Origin: Calothrix sp. 336/3
GTDB taxonomy: Bacteria; Cyanobacteriota; Cyanobacteriia; Cyanobacteriales; Nostocaceae
DNA: 64,000 bases
Assembly: GCF_000734895.2 (NCBI RefSeq)
Contig: NZ_CP011382.1
Coordinates: 3,326,700 to 3,390,699 of the forward strand
Reading direction: 5' to 3'
Position numbers and translations under genes: made by a program. The notes below the pieces were generated by a model. The model did not search any database. It saw only the letters and a list, made by a program, of their open reading frames with translations, and had not been told where the DNA came from. This document shows positions 26,581 to 36,389 of this stretch, in pieces. The stretch's first letter is position 1; each line of letters starts with the position of its first letter.

Positions 26581-27022
26581 TTAACATCCTCCTAAAATAA
26601 TCGAAAATTCACATCAAGAGAAAGCTTTGAATCTGATAATTAGTCGATGTAAATTGACATCAAAAAAATCATCAGAAGAAACAAATTAGATAAATTCATC
26701 CATTTATCTCCTGACTCTTGAAGAATCAACATTGAGATTTAACTCAACGTTCATCTGTATTATTTATAACGGGAAGATGCTGATTGACTTATCGACCTGT
26801 AGGCTGAAGTTATTGAGTATGATAGGTCAAATATAATCTTTCCTCAGGTAGAGTCATACAAGTCTAGATGCAAAGTATTGTATGTATATGATTCCCAATA
26901 TTTGCAATTAGAAACTATTTACAAATAAATATCCCTCTCACAAATTTGGAAGAGGGAAGGGTAGCAATTGGTTGTAGCGTCACTAATCAACCTGAAAAAT
27001 AGGGAATCGATTTTTGCCCAAC
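26581..27022. other. Intergenic region, no gene seen
   Basis: A 442-base AT-rich spacer upstream of the secreted-protein gene, which presumably holds its promoter, and downstream of the helicase gene. No open frame, RNA gene or repeat was recognised. Confidence 0.4.
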
Positions 27023-29707
27023 TTATTCTACAACTTCATTAATCGGGAACCTATCTATTAACTGCATAGCTCGGTAGGCGTTGCGTTGTAAGCTGGTTGA
27101 GAGGTGGGGAACATGGGGTATTTGGGAGAGTAAATCGAGGGTGCGACGCAGAATACGTACCACATCACCTTCATCAAGACTTGTGTTTTCGCACAGTTCC
27201 ACCCATTCCATCCCTAAAGCCCACTGCTCCACCAGGGAAATCAAATTAATGTAACGATTTTCTAAACCGACAGGTAGGGCGACACCGTGACGATACTGTA
27301 CTTTCAATAGAGTACGGCGAATTTGTTGTAGTCTCATCCAGGCTTCATCTGCTGCTGTGGATAAATCAAAACGGACGAAACTGTCAGGGCGAGGACTTTC
27401 GGTGACTAATGCTGCTGCAACTGCGGCGAGATGCTGGGGATCTATTTGATCAAGTTCCCCACTGGCAAGGGCTAAACCTAACCAGAGTTCATTTTCACCG
27501 CGAATGGCGGCTGCTATTTGCCCTAGTTTTGTCGGCATCAGCTGATCTAGGCAGTCAAAATATTGCAGAATCTCAATCAGATTAATAAATTCTTCCCAGT
27601 AACGCTGGGATTGTTGTTCTATTTGAGTTTGCAATCCTTTGATTTGAGTTTCTAGTTCACCGACACGGACTTTGCGCTTGAATAGGGCAACAGCATTTCC
27701 CGCTTGATGGAGGGGGTGATTTTCTAGCTTGGTTTGTAAATTGGCGACGCGGCGAATTTGCTCGCTGACTTCTGGAGCTAGGTGTAATAGTTCTTCAACT
27801 ACGGGGATTGTTTGGGCGATCGCGGCGGTTTGGGGTGTACCTCGTCGTGACTGCCCTGGTTTGAGGGGCATTTCGGCTGGTGGCAGTAAATCAGGGGGTA
27901 CATCTATCCGTGGCAATTCGGCGAATAAATCCATGACATCGCTTGTGGTTGCGACATACCAACGATTATCTTGCCCTAAACATACTAAATAGGGGGCTTG
28001 CCCAGAACCCTGGGTTTTGCCAACCAGGACGGCAGTTACAGGGGTCGAAACGGTAATATTCTTACCTTTGAGACTCAGTAAAGTTCCTGATACAGCAAAG
28101 CTTAACATCATCACCAACTCTTCTTGGCGTGATTGTAGGGATTGTTCTTGCAGGGTTTTGAGTAACTTTTGTTCTACCCGTACCTGTTGTCGCAGTTTCT
28201 CGTAGGCAGCGATCGCGCCATCATCTACTCCTGTCACCTGGGTTTGCAACTCTTGAAGCTCTACTTGTAAGTTGGCAATTTCCTCGGCTTTTGGTCGCAA
28301 ATGTAAATTAGACAAATACTGCCCAAAACTGCGCTCGATTAATTCCTTTGCCTCTTCTAGGGTATGGGTTTGCAGTAAATTCAGTACCATCCCATAACTA
28401 GGTGTAAACTGGCTTACCAAGGGGTCTGCTTTCTTGCTGGCTAAGTCGGCGGCGTGTTCTGCTCCTTCAAAAGGTGTCTGTAACGTCACCACATGACCGA
28501 CTTTATCCATACCGCGCCGTCCTGCCCGTCCTGCCATTTGCAGAAATTCCGAGGCGGTAAGCATCCGATGCCCTGAATCTGTGCGCTTAGAAATAGTGGA
28601 AATTACTGTCGTCCTAGCAGGCATATTGATACCTGCGGCGAGGGTTTCCGTAGCAAAAACAACTTTAATTAATCCTTGTTGGAATAGCTCTTCTACTAAT
28701 ACTTTCCAGGCAGGTAAAATCCCCGCATGGTGGGCGGCAATTCCTCGGTATAAAGGAGCAATGTGTCCAGAGCGCCCCGCTTCCGGATTGCGGGTTAAAA
28801 AGTCATCAATTTGGCGGCGCAATTCTCTTGATTCCTCTTCACTCACCAGCCACAAATCGCTAACTTCTGCCACAGCTTTATCACAACCGCGACGGCTGAA
28901 AATAAAGTAAATGGCAGGCAACATATCACGTTCCTGTAGCTTGTTGAGGATATAAGTAATACCAGGAGTTTCGGCTCGACGATTGCCTTTACCTTTTTCT
29001 GAGTCTCTGCGTTTACCCCTTTTGAGCAACCGAGGGTTGATATGAGTTTTCTCGGTATTCAGTAGGGGAAATAACCCTTTAACATTGCCAAAATGAAATT
29101 CTAGGGGAACGGGGCGAAAATCTGAGTAAATTAAATCTGTGGGTCCATGGACTTGATTTAACCAATCTGTTAGCTGGTCACTATTGGCAACGGTAGCAGA
29201 AAGAGCAACTAATTGGGTTTCCCGTGGACAGTAAATAATTGATTCTTCCCAGACTGTTCCCCGTTGGCGATCGTTCATGTAGTGGCATTCATCCAGCACT
29301 ACGGCTTCCACGTCTACCAAGGATGTACCAACTTGCCCAATGGGGGTGCCATAGAGCATATTGCGGAAAATTTCTGTTGTCATGACTAAAATTGGTGCAT
29401 CTCGGTGAATGGAAGCATCACCAGTTAGCAAGCCAACATTTTCCAAGCCAAATTGTTCACGGAAATCACGGAGTTTTTGGTTAGAAAGTGCTTTGAGGGG
29501 GGTAGTATAAAACACTCGTTTACCCCGTGATAGGGCACGATAGATTGCGTATTCACCAATTAATGTCTTACCCGAACCGGTGGGAGCGCAAACAACAACG
29601 GAGCGTCCACCATTTAACGAGGCGATCGCATCATGCTGAAACTTGTCCAGTTCAAAAGGAAAGATTGAACTGGGGTCAACTTCGGAAGACAGCGCAGAAT
29701 AATTCAC
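27023..29707 (-). CDS. Ski2/Mtr4-like DEAD-box RNA helicase
   Basis: An 894-residue superfamily 2 helicase of the Ski2-like type. Motif I is APTGSGKTLIGEY (about 40-52), motif II is DECH in VVLDECHYM, motif III SAT in ALSATVAN, and motif VI QMAGRAGRRGMD. The long C-terminal part (about 680-890) corresponds to the DSHCT domain, ending LLSQIPHVPHLSTSLQRNAY. In eukaryotes such helicases feed RNA to the exosome; the cyanobacterial role is not established. The gene stands alone on the minus strand. It is not directly linked to the Ro locus, 4 kb away, though an RNA-decay helicase would be a logical partner. Confidence 0.92.
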   Translation of the reverse strand: MNYSALSSEVDPSSIFPFELDKFQHDAIASLNGGRSVVVCAPTGSGKTLIGEYAIYRALSRGKRVFYTTPLKALSNQKLRDFREQFGLENVGLLTGDASIHRDAPILVMTTEIFRNMLYGTPIGQVGTSLVDVEAVVLDECHYMNDRQRGTVWEESIIYCPRETQLVALSATVANSDQLTDWLNQVHGPTDLIYSDFRPVPLEFHFGNVKGLFPLLNTEKTHINPRLLKRGKRRDSEKGKGNRRAETPGITYILNKLQERDMLPAIYFIFSRRGCDKAVAEVSDLWLVSEEESRELRRQIDDFLTRNPEAGRSGHIAPLYRGIAAHHAGILPAWKVLVEELFQQGLIKVVFATETLAAGINMPARTTVISTISKRTDSGHRMLTASEFLQMAGRAGRRGMDKVGHVVTLQTPFEGAEHAADLASKKADPLVSQFTPSYGMVLNLLQTHTLEEAKELIERSFGQYLSNLHLRPKAEEIANLQVELQELQTQVTGVDDGAIAAYEKLRQQVRVEQKLLKTLQEQSLQSRQEELVMMLSFAVSGTLLSLKGKNITVSTPVTAVLVGKTQGSGQAPYLVCLGQDNRWYVATTSDVMDLFAELPRIDVPPDLLPPAEMPLKPGQSRRGTPQTAAIAQTIPVVEELLHLAPEVSEQIRRVANLQTKLENHPLHQAGNAVALFKRKVRVGELETQIKGLQTQIEQQSQRYWEEFINLIEILQYFDCLDQLMPTKLGQIAAAIRGENELWLGLALASGELDQIDPQHLAAVAAALVTESPRPDSFVRFDLSTAADEAWMRLQQIRRTLLKVQYRHGVALPVGLENRYINLISLVEQWALGMEWVELCENTSLDEGDVVRILRRTLDLLSQIPHVPHLSTSLQRNAYRAMQLIDRFPINEVVE

Positions 29708-29892
29708 TCAATCACAATTACAACCAGTTTCTTCTTCTCTCCCTATTAGGGATTAATCCAGAACTATCACTGCTGCAACCAGTTAAACCCCTAACAGGTA
29801 TTGGATGTATTATAGCGGTTTCCCGGAATATTGGAATAGGTGATGAGTAAGAGTTGACAGTTGACGCAAAAACATCTTTGGCACAATCAACC

Positions 29893-30708
29893 TTAACCCT
29901 TTCCTAATTCCTGCGATCGCGCGGTGGCTGCTTTGACTGCTTCGATGAGGGCAGAACGGAAACCTGCTTTCTCCAGTTGGGCAATACCTGCAATGGTTGT
30001 ACCGCCGGGGCTAGTGACTCTATCTTTAAGTTCGGCAGGGTGGAGCTTGCTTTCTTTGAGTAACTCCGCAGTACCTAAAACAGTTTGTAGGGCTAATTGA
30101 TTGGCGATCGCCCTGGGTAAACCCGCAGCCACTCCCCCATCGGCTAGGGCTTCTATCAGTAATGCTACGTAGGCAGGACCACTACCAGATAATCCTGTTA
30201 CCGCATCCATTAAGTGTTCAGAAACTTCTACCACATCTCCCACAGCTTGTAATAACACCTTGGCAAGTTGGATATGCTGGGGATTAGCATAGGAGCCAGC
30301 ACACATAGCTGTGATTCCTGCCCCAATGGTAGCAGGTGTATTTGGCATTGCCCGAATTATGGGTTGATGGGGAAAGGCTAATTCCAGTTGTTTGAGAGCA
30401 ACTCCTGCCATAATGGAAATGATCACGGGATGATTTTTCAAATTCCCCGTTTCTGATAAATCCTGGGAAATTGCCCCAAATACCTGGGGTTTAACTGCTA
30501 AGAGAATGATTTCCGTGGACTCACTCAACACCTGTTGATTATCTTCACAGGTAGTTACCCCGTATTTCTGTGTCAAAAAATTTTGTCTTGTTGTCTGGGG
30601 TTCACTGACAATAATTTCCCCAGCTGCATAAATTTCCCTAGTAATCAGGCGGGATAATATAGCCTCGCCCATTACCCCGCCACCGATAAGTCCAAGTTTT
30701 TTAATCAT
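29893..30708 (-). CDS. proC: Pyrroline-5-carboxylate reductase
   Basis: The last enzyme of proline synthesis, reducing 1-pyrroline-5-carboxylate with NAD(P)H. The Rossmann motif is KLGLIGGGVMGEAILSRL, followed by LLAVKPQVFGAI, RAMPNTPATIGAGITAM and the family signature SGSGPAYVALLIEALADGGV with RVTSPGGTTIAGI near the end. I take the Met at 30708 (MIKKLGLIGG, 271 residues), which fits the family; a 16-residue extension from 30756 overlaps a spacer hairpin and is unlikely. It follows sepF by 84 bases, a neighbourhood usual in cyanobacteria. Confidence 0.96.
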   Translation of the reverse strand: MIKKLGLIGGGVMGEAILSRLITREIYAAGEIIVSEPQTTRQNFLTQKYGVTTCEDNQQVLSESTEIILLAVKPQVFGAISQDLSETGNLKNHPVIISIMAGVALKQLELAFPHQPIIRAMPNTPATIGAGITAMCAGSYANPQHIQLAKVLLQAVGDVVEVSEHLMDAVTGLSGSGPAYVALLIEALADGGVAAGLPRAIANQLALQTVLGTAELLKESKLHPAELKDRVTSPGGTTIAGIAQLEKAGFRSALIEAVKAATARSQELGKG

Positions 30709-30730
30709 TGCTCGATAGTCAATTACCGTA

Positions 30731-30773
30731 TAGTTAAAAGTCAACAGCTGCATCAACTATAGACTTTTAACTA
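30731..30773. other. Perfect 12-bp hairpin between sepF and proC
   Basis: TAGTTAAAAGTC (30731-30742) pairs perfectly with GACTTTTAACTA (30762-30773) around a 19-base loop. It sits in the 84-base sepF-proC spacer. There is no T tract, so it may be a processing or stability structure rather than a terminator. Confidence 0.5.
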
Positions 30774-30792
30774 TTGACTAGGAACTAATAAA

Positions 30793-31380
30793 TTATTGTG
30801 CCATACGATTAGGCTCGTTGTTCCAAGCTGGTGTTGTCGCGGGACGGTTGGTGCGTACTGGGGGTTGAGGTACTTCGTGAAGCACTCCACCTTGGGTACT
30901 AACTTGTACACAGCTGGGTGTGAACAAAAAGATGCTTTCGCCAATACGTTCTTGATGTCCGTCAAGAGCATAGGTACCTCCCGCAACAAAATCTACTGCT
31001 CGTTGCGCTTGGTCTGGATCCATAATTGTTAAATTTAACACAATGGATTTGCGCTCACGCAGGGCTTGAATCGCTTGAGGCATTTCTTCAAAGGTTCGTG
31101 GTTCCAAAACTACGACTTCTGAGATGCCGTTAATTGCTCCTGGCATACCAATAACATTGCTCATGGTTTTTGTTCCTGTTGCTACTTCAGTATTCATAGT
31201 TGGAACTGATTCGCGCCAACGCCGATTTTGGGTAGAGGTATCGGCAACAGCTGGCTGCTGATTTTGCTCTTGATAGAGATTCTGATAACTTTCGGTTTCG
31301 GGTTCTTCCTCGTAGTATTCGTATTCTACTTGTTCGTTTAAACCGACGAAATCCTTAAGTCTAGAAAAGATATTGTTCAT
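30793..31380 (-). CDS. sepF: Cell division protein SepF
   Basis: SepF anchors and bundles FtsZ at the division ring. The N-terminal amphipathic membrane-binding helix is [20 protein letters not shown], followed by an acidic linker (residues 20-75). The conserved SepF domain is about 90-170: [40 protein letters not shown], then [21 protein letters not shown] proline-rich tail ends the protein. I chose the Met at 31380 (195 residues), which has CAGGAG eight to ten bases upstream. It lies between pipY and proC. Confidence 0.95.
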   Translation of the reverse strand: MNNIFSRLKDFVGLNEQVEYEYYEEEPETESYQNLYQEQNQQPAVADTSTQNRRWRESVPTMNTEVATGTKTMSNVIGMPGAINGISEVVVLEPRTFEEMPQAIQALRERKSIVLNLTIMDPDQAQRAVDFVAGGTYALDGHQERIGESIFLFTPSCVQVSTQGGVLHEVPQPPVRTNRPATTPAWNNEPNRMAQ

Positions 31381-31781
31381 TTTTTTACGCTCCTGGTGCA
31401 AATCAACTTCATTGATATGGCATCAAATCGATAACGTCAACTTTTACTGCTACTAAGAGAATTTACAATTTAGCAAGTTTTTGATTGTTTGTATTATTTT
31501 TAACAATCTTCTCTAGTGAGTCGATGCCCTAAAACAACTTTCAGCTAATCTATATAGAATAATGAGACTGCATTATATCTCATAGATATTTGTATGAAAA
31601 GATGCCTTAGCCCCGTATTTTATTTTTTCTTTGCTTTTGTCAATACTATATCCTGATGTCACCTAGAGAACTAGCGTAGTGAAATTTTTTTTAGCGCCAG
31701 GGAATTTTCGTTATCTACAGAAAATATGAGTTGCAGTTGTGACAGGTAGCGAAGGGGAAAGGAAAAGGAAAAAAAGGACAG

Positions 31782-31806
31782 AAAAACCGGGTTGTAGGAA
31801 ACCCGG
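31782..31806 (-). terminator. Rho-independent terminator after pipX-pipY
   Basis: On the minus strand the stem CCGGGTT / AACCCGG (31800-31806 with 31787-31793, six-base loop) is followed by TTTTTCTG and soon a further T run. It lies 66 bases after the pipY stop, so sepF and proC probably have their own promoter in the remaining 400-base spacer (31381-31781), which shows no gene. Confidence 0.8.
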
Positions 31807-31871
31807 ATGTGTTGCTGATGGGGAAATTTTGGATGACTATCTGTGACTAAGAGCGAGGGGCTTCCAGCCCG

Positions 31872-32576
31872 CTAAGAGCGATCGCCGAATAGAATTGTTC
31901 CCAAACGAATCATCGTCGCACCTGCTTGTATGGCAAGTTTGTAGTCCCCAGACATCCCCATGGAAAGCTCTGGCATCTGAATATTTGACCAATTTTGCTG
32001 CTGGATTGATTCTGCCAGTTTTGATGTCTGATTAAACACATCTAGTATTTCTGACTCCCTTAATCCCACAGGGGGAATTGTCATCAAACCTTGAATTTGT
32101 AAATTTTTGCATAGATTCAAGGTGGGAAGATCCTCTAGAAGTTCCGTGACACTCCAACCCGATTTATTGGCATCGGGGAGAATCTTCACCTGTAGACAGA
32201 CTTGGGGGGAAACTGCTAACTCTGATGCTAATTGGTCAAGACGTTGTGCTAGCTTGAGATTATCAACGGAATGAATCCATTGGAAATGTTCCAGGGCTTT
32301 TTTGGCTTTATTGCTTTGTAAATGCCCAATAAAATGCCAAGTAATGTCAGATAAGTCTTGTAACTCAGCTTGTTTGTTAACCGCTTCTTGGATACGACTT
32401 TCACCAAAGTTCCGAATCCCGACATTGTAAGCAGCACGAATATAGGCAGACGGCATTTGTTTGCTAACTGCGATTAACCTGACTGATGTCGGTAATTGTG
32501 AGCAAATTTGGGCAATGCGATCGCCAATGGGGGAATTTTGCTGGGAACTTTGTCCATCCTGAATCGAACTACTCAT
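31872..32576 (-). CDS. pipY: PLP homeostasis protein PipY (YggS family)
   Basis: A 234-residue pyridoxal-phosphate-binding protein of the YggS/COG0325 family that keeps PLP and amino/keto acid pools balanced. PLP binds the Lys in LIAVSKQMPSAYIRAAY (about 37-53). Other family stretches are NFGESRIQEAVNKQAEL, WHFIGHLQSNKAKKAL and the C-terminal LSMGMSGDYKLAIQAGATMI with RLGTILFG. It overlaps the pipX stop by four bases (ATGA), so the two are translationally coupled, as in most cyanobacteria. Confidence 0.96.
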   Translation of the reverse strand: MSSSIQDGQSSQQNSPIGDRIAQICSQLPTSVRLIAVSKQMPSAYIRAAYNVGIRNFGESRIQEAVNKQAELQDLSDITWHFIGHLQSNKAKKALEHFQWIHSVDNLKLAQRLDQLASELAVSPQVCLQVKILPDANKSGWSVTELLEDLPTLNLCKNLQIQGLMTIPPVGLRESEILDVFNQTSKLAESIQQQNWSNIQMPELSMGMSGDYKLAIQAGATMIRLGTILFGDRS

Positions 32577-32851
32577 TGGAAGGTGCGCTGGAAAACACTG
32601 TGCAGCTGATCGTACTCCTGAGACTGTCCTGTGCGACGTAAACCACGCAAGCGATTTTCCAACATCATCCTCGCTTCGGTACGTCCAATGGGCTGAAATT
32701 TCATGCCTTTAGCTTCAACTGTCACTAGGAAAAAAAGTCGCTGTGCATACAGTGTAGTGAACAATTCTTGACTATCATCCACCATGCAGATTCTGTAGAG
32801 CAACCCCCAGGTGGGATGATTGATGTAAGTTTCTGCGCTTTCTAGGTTCAT
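32573..32851 (-). CDS. pipX: NtcA co-activator PipX
   Basis: PipX swaps between PII and the nitrogen regulator NtcA and stabilises active NtcA under nitrogen shortage. The 92 residues are standard, with a Tudor-like N-terminal part (YINHPTWGLLYRICMVDDSQ, ELFTTLYAQRLFFLVTVEA) and two C-terminal helices (PIGRTEARMMLENRLRGLRR). Start at MNLESAETYINHP. A 4-base overlap couples it to pipY. Positions 32885-32919, just upstream, hold a perfect 11-pair hairpin, possibly in the leader or promoter. Confidence 0.97.
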   Translation of the reverse strand: MNLESAETYINHPTWGLLYRICMVDDSQELFTTLYAQRLFFLVTVEAKGMKFQPIGRTEARMMLENRLRGLRRTGQSQEYDQLHSVFQRTFQ

Positions 32852-32884
32852 TTAATAATACATGAGGGTATGAATAGGAGAATT

Positions 32885-32919
32885 CTTGCAAAAAGATATA
32901 TTTGATATTTTTGCAAGAG
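32885..32919. other. Perfect 11-bp hairpin upstream of pipX
   Basis: TCTTGCAAAAA (32885-32895) and TTTTTGCAAGA (32909-32919) form a perfect inverted repeat with a 13-base loop, 34 to 68 bases before the pipX start. It shares TTCTTGCA with the ends of the foldback element at 44756-44871, so it may be a fragment of a related repeat. Confidence 0.5.
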
Positions 32920-34166
32920 AAGGAAAAGGTCAATCAAAACGTCTGGAGTGGAGCAAAAAGGATAATTATAGGGATAAAGGTGACACCGTTAAGACGGTGG
33001 TGGAAAAGTTGAAAGTTGGAAAAAGCTGCGTACTGCATTGTCTTTTTCAACATTTGGCTTTTCGTGTTGATAAACGAGGAGATTGTATCCACTGTTTTGT
33101 GGTTACTTTTCCTGTACCCCTTATCTTTCCCTTTTTCTCACCCCATAAGCACAGGTTTAGTCATCGGGTTGCCGATTTGGTTGCGAATGATCCATTCCCA
33201 GGATAAAACGTTGATTTACCTTTCCCGTAACTTCTGCGAGAAGTCTGAGTGATGTGTATTTGTCATCAAAGCACAATGTCAGAGCAAATACCATTTGAGA
33301 TTTTAAATTGACAAGTATCCAACGAGGTAAGGGTTTCCATACTTTTGGCTTTTACTTGTTGAGTCCTTGACAAAGCTCAGTGCTGAGTGCTAGGTAGCAC
33401 TATATCTATAGCTAGAGTCAGCCGTAGTGGTGATGAATGAAGAAAAAGTACTTACGACTAAATCTACTTGGTACAAATCCCATCCTTTGGGGAGGGTATC
33501 ATCGAATTGTTCCTTTCTACTGTGAGCTTGTGAAGTTAAAGGATGTGGAAGAGAGAGCGACGTTGAGCTTTTTGCAGTGATTTACCCCATTGTTTGCCAG
33601 TGATGGGATTGGGGGTGAATCAACGCAGTAGTCGCACTAGTGGTACAAGGCAGACAAATTCTTGTTTTCTGGCAGGATTCAAGAATTTAGCAGACTGGGA
33701 GAAGACATCAAACAGACCACTAAATTATATTCATTAGCAAAATTGCGGAAAATAATCTGTGTGCCAGACTTCATCGTGTGGAGGATAAGTAAAATTACTC
33801 TCTGGCAGTTAAATATATGAACATTGTGGAGAGGTATTTTGCTCTGAGATGTGCAAAACCGATGGGCAACCCCGATGTAGACTATGTTAGTTCCCTGTCC
33901 CGTCATCAGATTTCTTGATTTATCCTATGTTTACCTGTCTCGGAATATCTACCAACGGAGAATATCTGGTAGCTTAATTTAGACTGCGCCCTTAGGTAGG
34001 TGATATCAGGAGAAAATTCTCCCCTTCTCTGATGATTTTTCATATTCTTTTTTCCTATTTTGGGAACGGTAAATATTACTAAGAGTATTATTTGTCACAA
34101 AATAGATGCGGAGTCTCCCTCAATAATTAGGTTTATCTTTGAAAGACATACCCCATATCGCTATAG
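32920..34166. other. Long intergenic region, no supported gene
   Basis: A gap of about 1.25 kb between pipX (its upstream side) and the chorismate-synthase-like gene (its downstream side). Frames at 32886-33252 and 33679-33906 have no recognisable content, no good ribosome site and unusual composition. The stretch near 33375-33405 contains GTGCTGAGTGCTAGGTAGCA with a small hairpin (AGTGCTA / TAGCACT). No tRNA or known RNA family was found. Confidence 0.45.
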
Positions 34167-35591
34167 TTAAACGTTAGGGGAATTGAACTGTAGGGATATC
34201 GCTTGTATTTGTGCTTGAGCTTTTTGCAGAGATTCTTGCCATTCTCGTTCGGGATCGCTGTCTGCGACAATTCCTGCACCTACTTGTCCCCAGACTGTAT
34301 TTGGTGGAGGGGATGAATTGGCTAATTCTGTTTCTTCTTCACACCGCACAAGTAATAAGGTACGGATAAGAATATTTAAATCCAAATTACCCCGCCAATC
34401 TAAATAGCCACAGGAACCATAGAATAAGCTGCGTCTGACGGGTTCGAGTTCTTCGATAATTTCCATACAGCGTACCTTGGGGCAACCAGTAATCGTACCA
34501 CCGGGAAACATGGCGCGAATTAAATCAATAGCACTGAGTTCGCTTTTGAGAGTACCTTTGACGTTGCTGACAAGATGCATAACATGACTGTAGCGTTCAA
34601 TTGTCAGTAATTCATCAACATTGACACTTCCCCATTGACAAACACGCCCTAAATCATTTCGTTCTAGGTCTACTAGCATGATATGTTCAGCGCGCTCTTT
34701 GGTGTTAGTCAATAAATCTGCTGCTAATTGGGTATCTGCTTCAGGAGTTTTCCCCCGCGATCGCGTGCCGGCGATCGGTCGAGTTTCTGCTTGATTTCCT
34801 TCTAAAAGGACTAATCTTTCTGGGGAACAGCTAATAACTTCACCCCAAGGTGTCTGCCAATAGCAAGCAAAGGGTGAAGGATTTATTTTGTGTAATGCAC
34901 GATAGATTTCCCAACCACTGGTATGGGTTTGTACGGAGAATCTTAGAGAAAGATTAGTCTGAAATATATCTCCCGCTTGGATGTATTTCTTAGCCTGTTC
35001 TACTGCTGCTTGATATTCCTGACGGGATGAGGTGAAGTGGGGAGTCGAGGAATAGGGAGATGGAGGTGTGTTAGTTATTGCTTGAGAGTTTTGCAGCTTG
35101 TTTGTCAATTCATCTAATGCGGATGGGTTGCTAGCAGCTAACCAAAGAATTTGCTGGTGATGATCTAAAACGGCAAAACTTTCTGGCTCGTACCAAAAAC
35201 CCAGGGGGAAGGGTAGGGTATCCGATTTTGTGTAGGGTAGTTTTTCGATTTCCCAAGCTACATCATAACCTAGCCAGCCCAGCCAACCACCGGTGAAGGG
35301 AAGGTGATGAGGGATATTTTCTTGGGGTGTAGTTTGCTGGAGGAGGTTTTCTAGAAACGGTAAAACTGTTCCTGGGGATGGTGTCCACATTTGGGCAATC
35401 CCATTGATGATACGTGGTGAACCTGCGCAGAGGGAATAACGCGCCAATTGGGGATTTTCTGGGGATTCTGGACTTTCCAGAAGCGTTGCAATCCCCTTGC
35501 TATCTGGATTGTGGAGAAATAAGCTAGCAAAAATTTCCGAAGCTGTGCGGTGGTGGAGGGGGAGCGATCGCCATTCCCAAGGCTGAATCAT
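34167..35591 (-). CDS. Chorismate-using synthase component I (PabB-like)
   Basis: A 474-residue enzyme of the anthranilate/aminodeoxychorismate synthase component I family. The C-terminal chorismate-binding domain contains GDIFQTNLSLRFSV, PFACYWQTPWGEVISCSPER, LVDLERNDLGRV and MFPGGTITGCPKVRCMEIIE. The last, with GGxITGxPK, is closer to PabB than to TrpE. However, the substrate loop reads PIAGTRSRG, with Ala where enterobacterial PabB has Lys (PIKGT). I used ATG 35591; a TTG five codons earlier is possible. No glutaminase gene is adjacent. PabB-like is favoured, TrpE paralogue or salicylate-type synthase possible. Confidence 0.85.
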   Translation of the reverse strand: MIQPWEWRSLPLHHRTASEIFASLFLHNPDSKGIATLLESPESPENPQLARYSLCAGSPRIINGIAQMWTPSPGTVLPFLENLLQQTTPQENIPHHLPFTGGWLGWLGYDVAWEIEKLPYTKSDTLPFPLGFWYEPESFAVLDHHQQILWLAASNPSALDELTNKLQNSQAITNTPPSPYSSTPHFTSSRQEYQAAVEQAKKYIQAGDIFQTNLSLRFSVQTHTSGWEIYRALHKINPSPFACYWQTPWGEVISCSPERLVLLEGNQAETRPIAGTRSRGKTPEADTQLAADLLTNTKERAEHIMLVDLERNDLGRVCQWGSVNVDELLTIERYSHVMHLVSNVKGTLKSELSAIDLIRAMFPGGTITGCPKVRCMEIIEELEPVRRSLFYGSCGYLDWRGNLDLNILIRTLLLVRCEEETELANSSPPPNTVWGQVGAGIVADSDPEREWQESLQKAQAQIQAISLQFNSPNV

Positions 35592-35735
35592 AGTTTTTGG
35601 TGACAAAATAATTTACTAGCTATCCAAAATTTAGTGATTGGATTATGAATACTGTAATTATGTGGGAAATCTTTTTACTTTCCTGACATCGACTACCTTT
35701 ACTTGGTGACTTGAAGTCATATTTAATACAATAAA

Positions 35736-36281
35736 ATGATTGCGACTCCTACTCAAATCCCTGATGTGCTTTTGCTACAGCCAAAAGTATTCCCAGATGA
35801 GCGTGGGTTTCTGTTTGAAAGTTTTAATCAGCAGAAATTTCTGGAAACAACAGGTATAAAATCTCATTTTGTCCAAGATAATCATTCATTTTCCCATCGA
35901 AATGTACTTCGAGGTTTACACTATCAAATCCATCGACCTCAGGGTAAATTAGTTCGTGTTTGCTCTGGCAAAATTTTAGATGTGGCTGTAGATATTCGCA
36001 AAAGCTCTCCCACCTTAGGTAAATGGGTGAGTTCTGAATTGAGTGCAGAAAATAAATATCAGTTGTGGATACCTCCTGGTTTTGCCCACGGTTTTGTAGT
36101 CCTTTCAGAAACAGCCGAAGTTCTATATAAAACAACTGAATACTACGTTCCTGAGTATAATCGTTGCATTATCTGGAATGATCAAGATTTATCCATAGAT
36201 TGGCATTTGTCAGCAGCACCAATTCTATCAGCTAAAGACCAGGTTGGTGAACGGTTTACAGATGCAGAGATTTTTGATTAA
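35736..36281 (+). CDS. rfbC: dTDP-4-dehydrorhamnose 3,5-epimerase
   Basis: The third enzyme of dTDP-L-rhamnose synthesis, a cupin-fold epimerase acting on dTDP-4-keto-6-deoxyglucose. The 181 residues are of normal length. Motifs are FPDERGFLFESFNQQKF, DNHSFSHRNVLRGLHYQIHR with the catalytic His in the RGLHYQ segment, and IPPGFAHGFVVLSETAEVLY with the conserved His and the later Tyr. It begins a plus-strand cluster with rfbD and an rfbA-like gene. The 4,6-dehydratase gene (rfbB) is not in the window. Confidence 0.97.
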   Translation: MIATPTQIPDVLLLQPKVFPDERGFLFESFNQQKFLETTGIKSHFVQDNHSFSHRNVLRGLHYQIHRPQGKLVRVCSGKILDVAVDIRKSSPTLGKWVSSELSAENKYQLWIPPGFAHGFVVLSETAEVLYKTTEYYVPEYNRCIIWNDQDLSIDWHLSAAPILSAKDQVGERFTDAEIFD

Positions 36282-36389
36282 ACCGCGAATATTTTTTGTA
36301 TGAAATAAGTTAGTAAATTGTCTGTGAACTCCTGATACATAATTGTTGTTCTTTTCCAATAATTACAACCTGGGACTTTTCGGTTTTAT

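Noticed and set aside
27729..28910. Plus-strand frames opposite the helicase gene
   Set aside because: They are antisense shadows of a strongly conserved helicase coding region.
32886..33252. Two plus-strand frames (106 and 78 codons) upstream of pipX
   Set aside because: They overlap each other, begin in a hairpin, have no ribosome site and no recognisable content.
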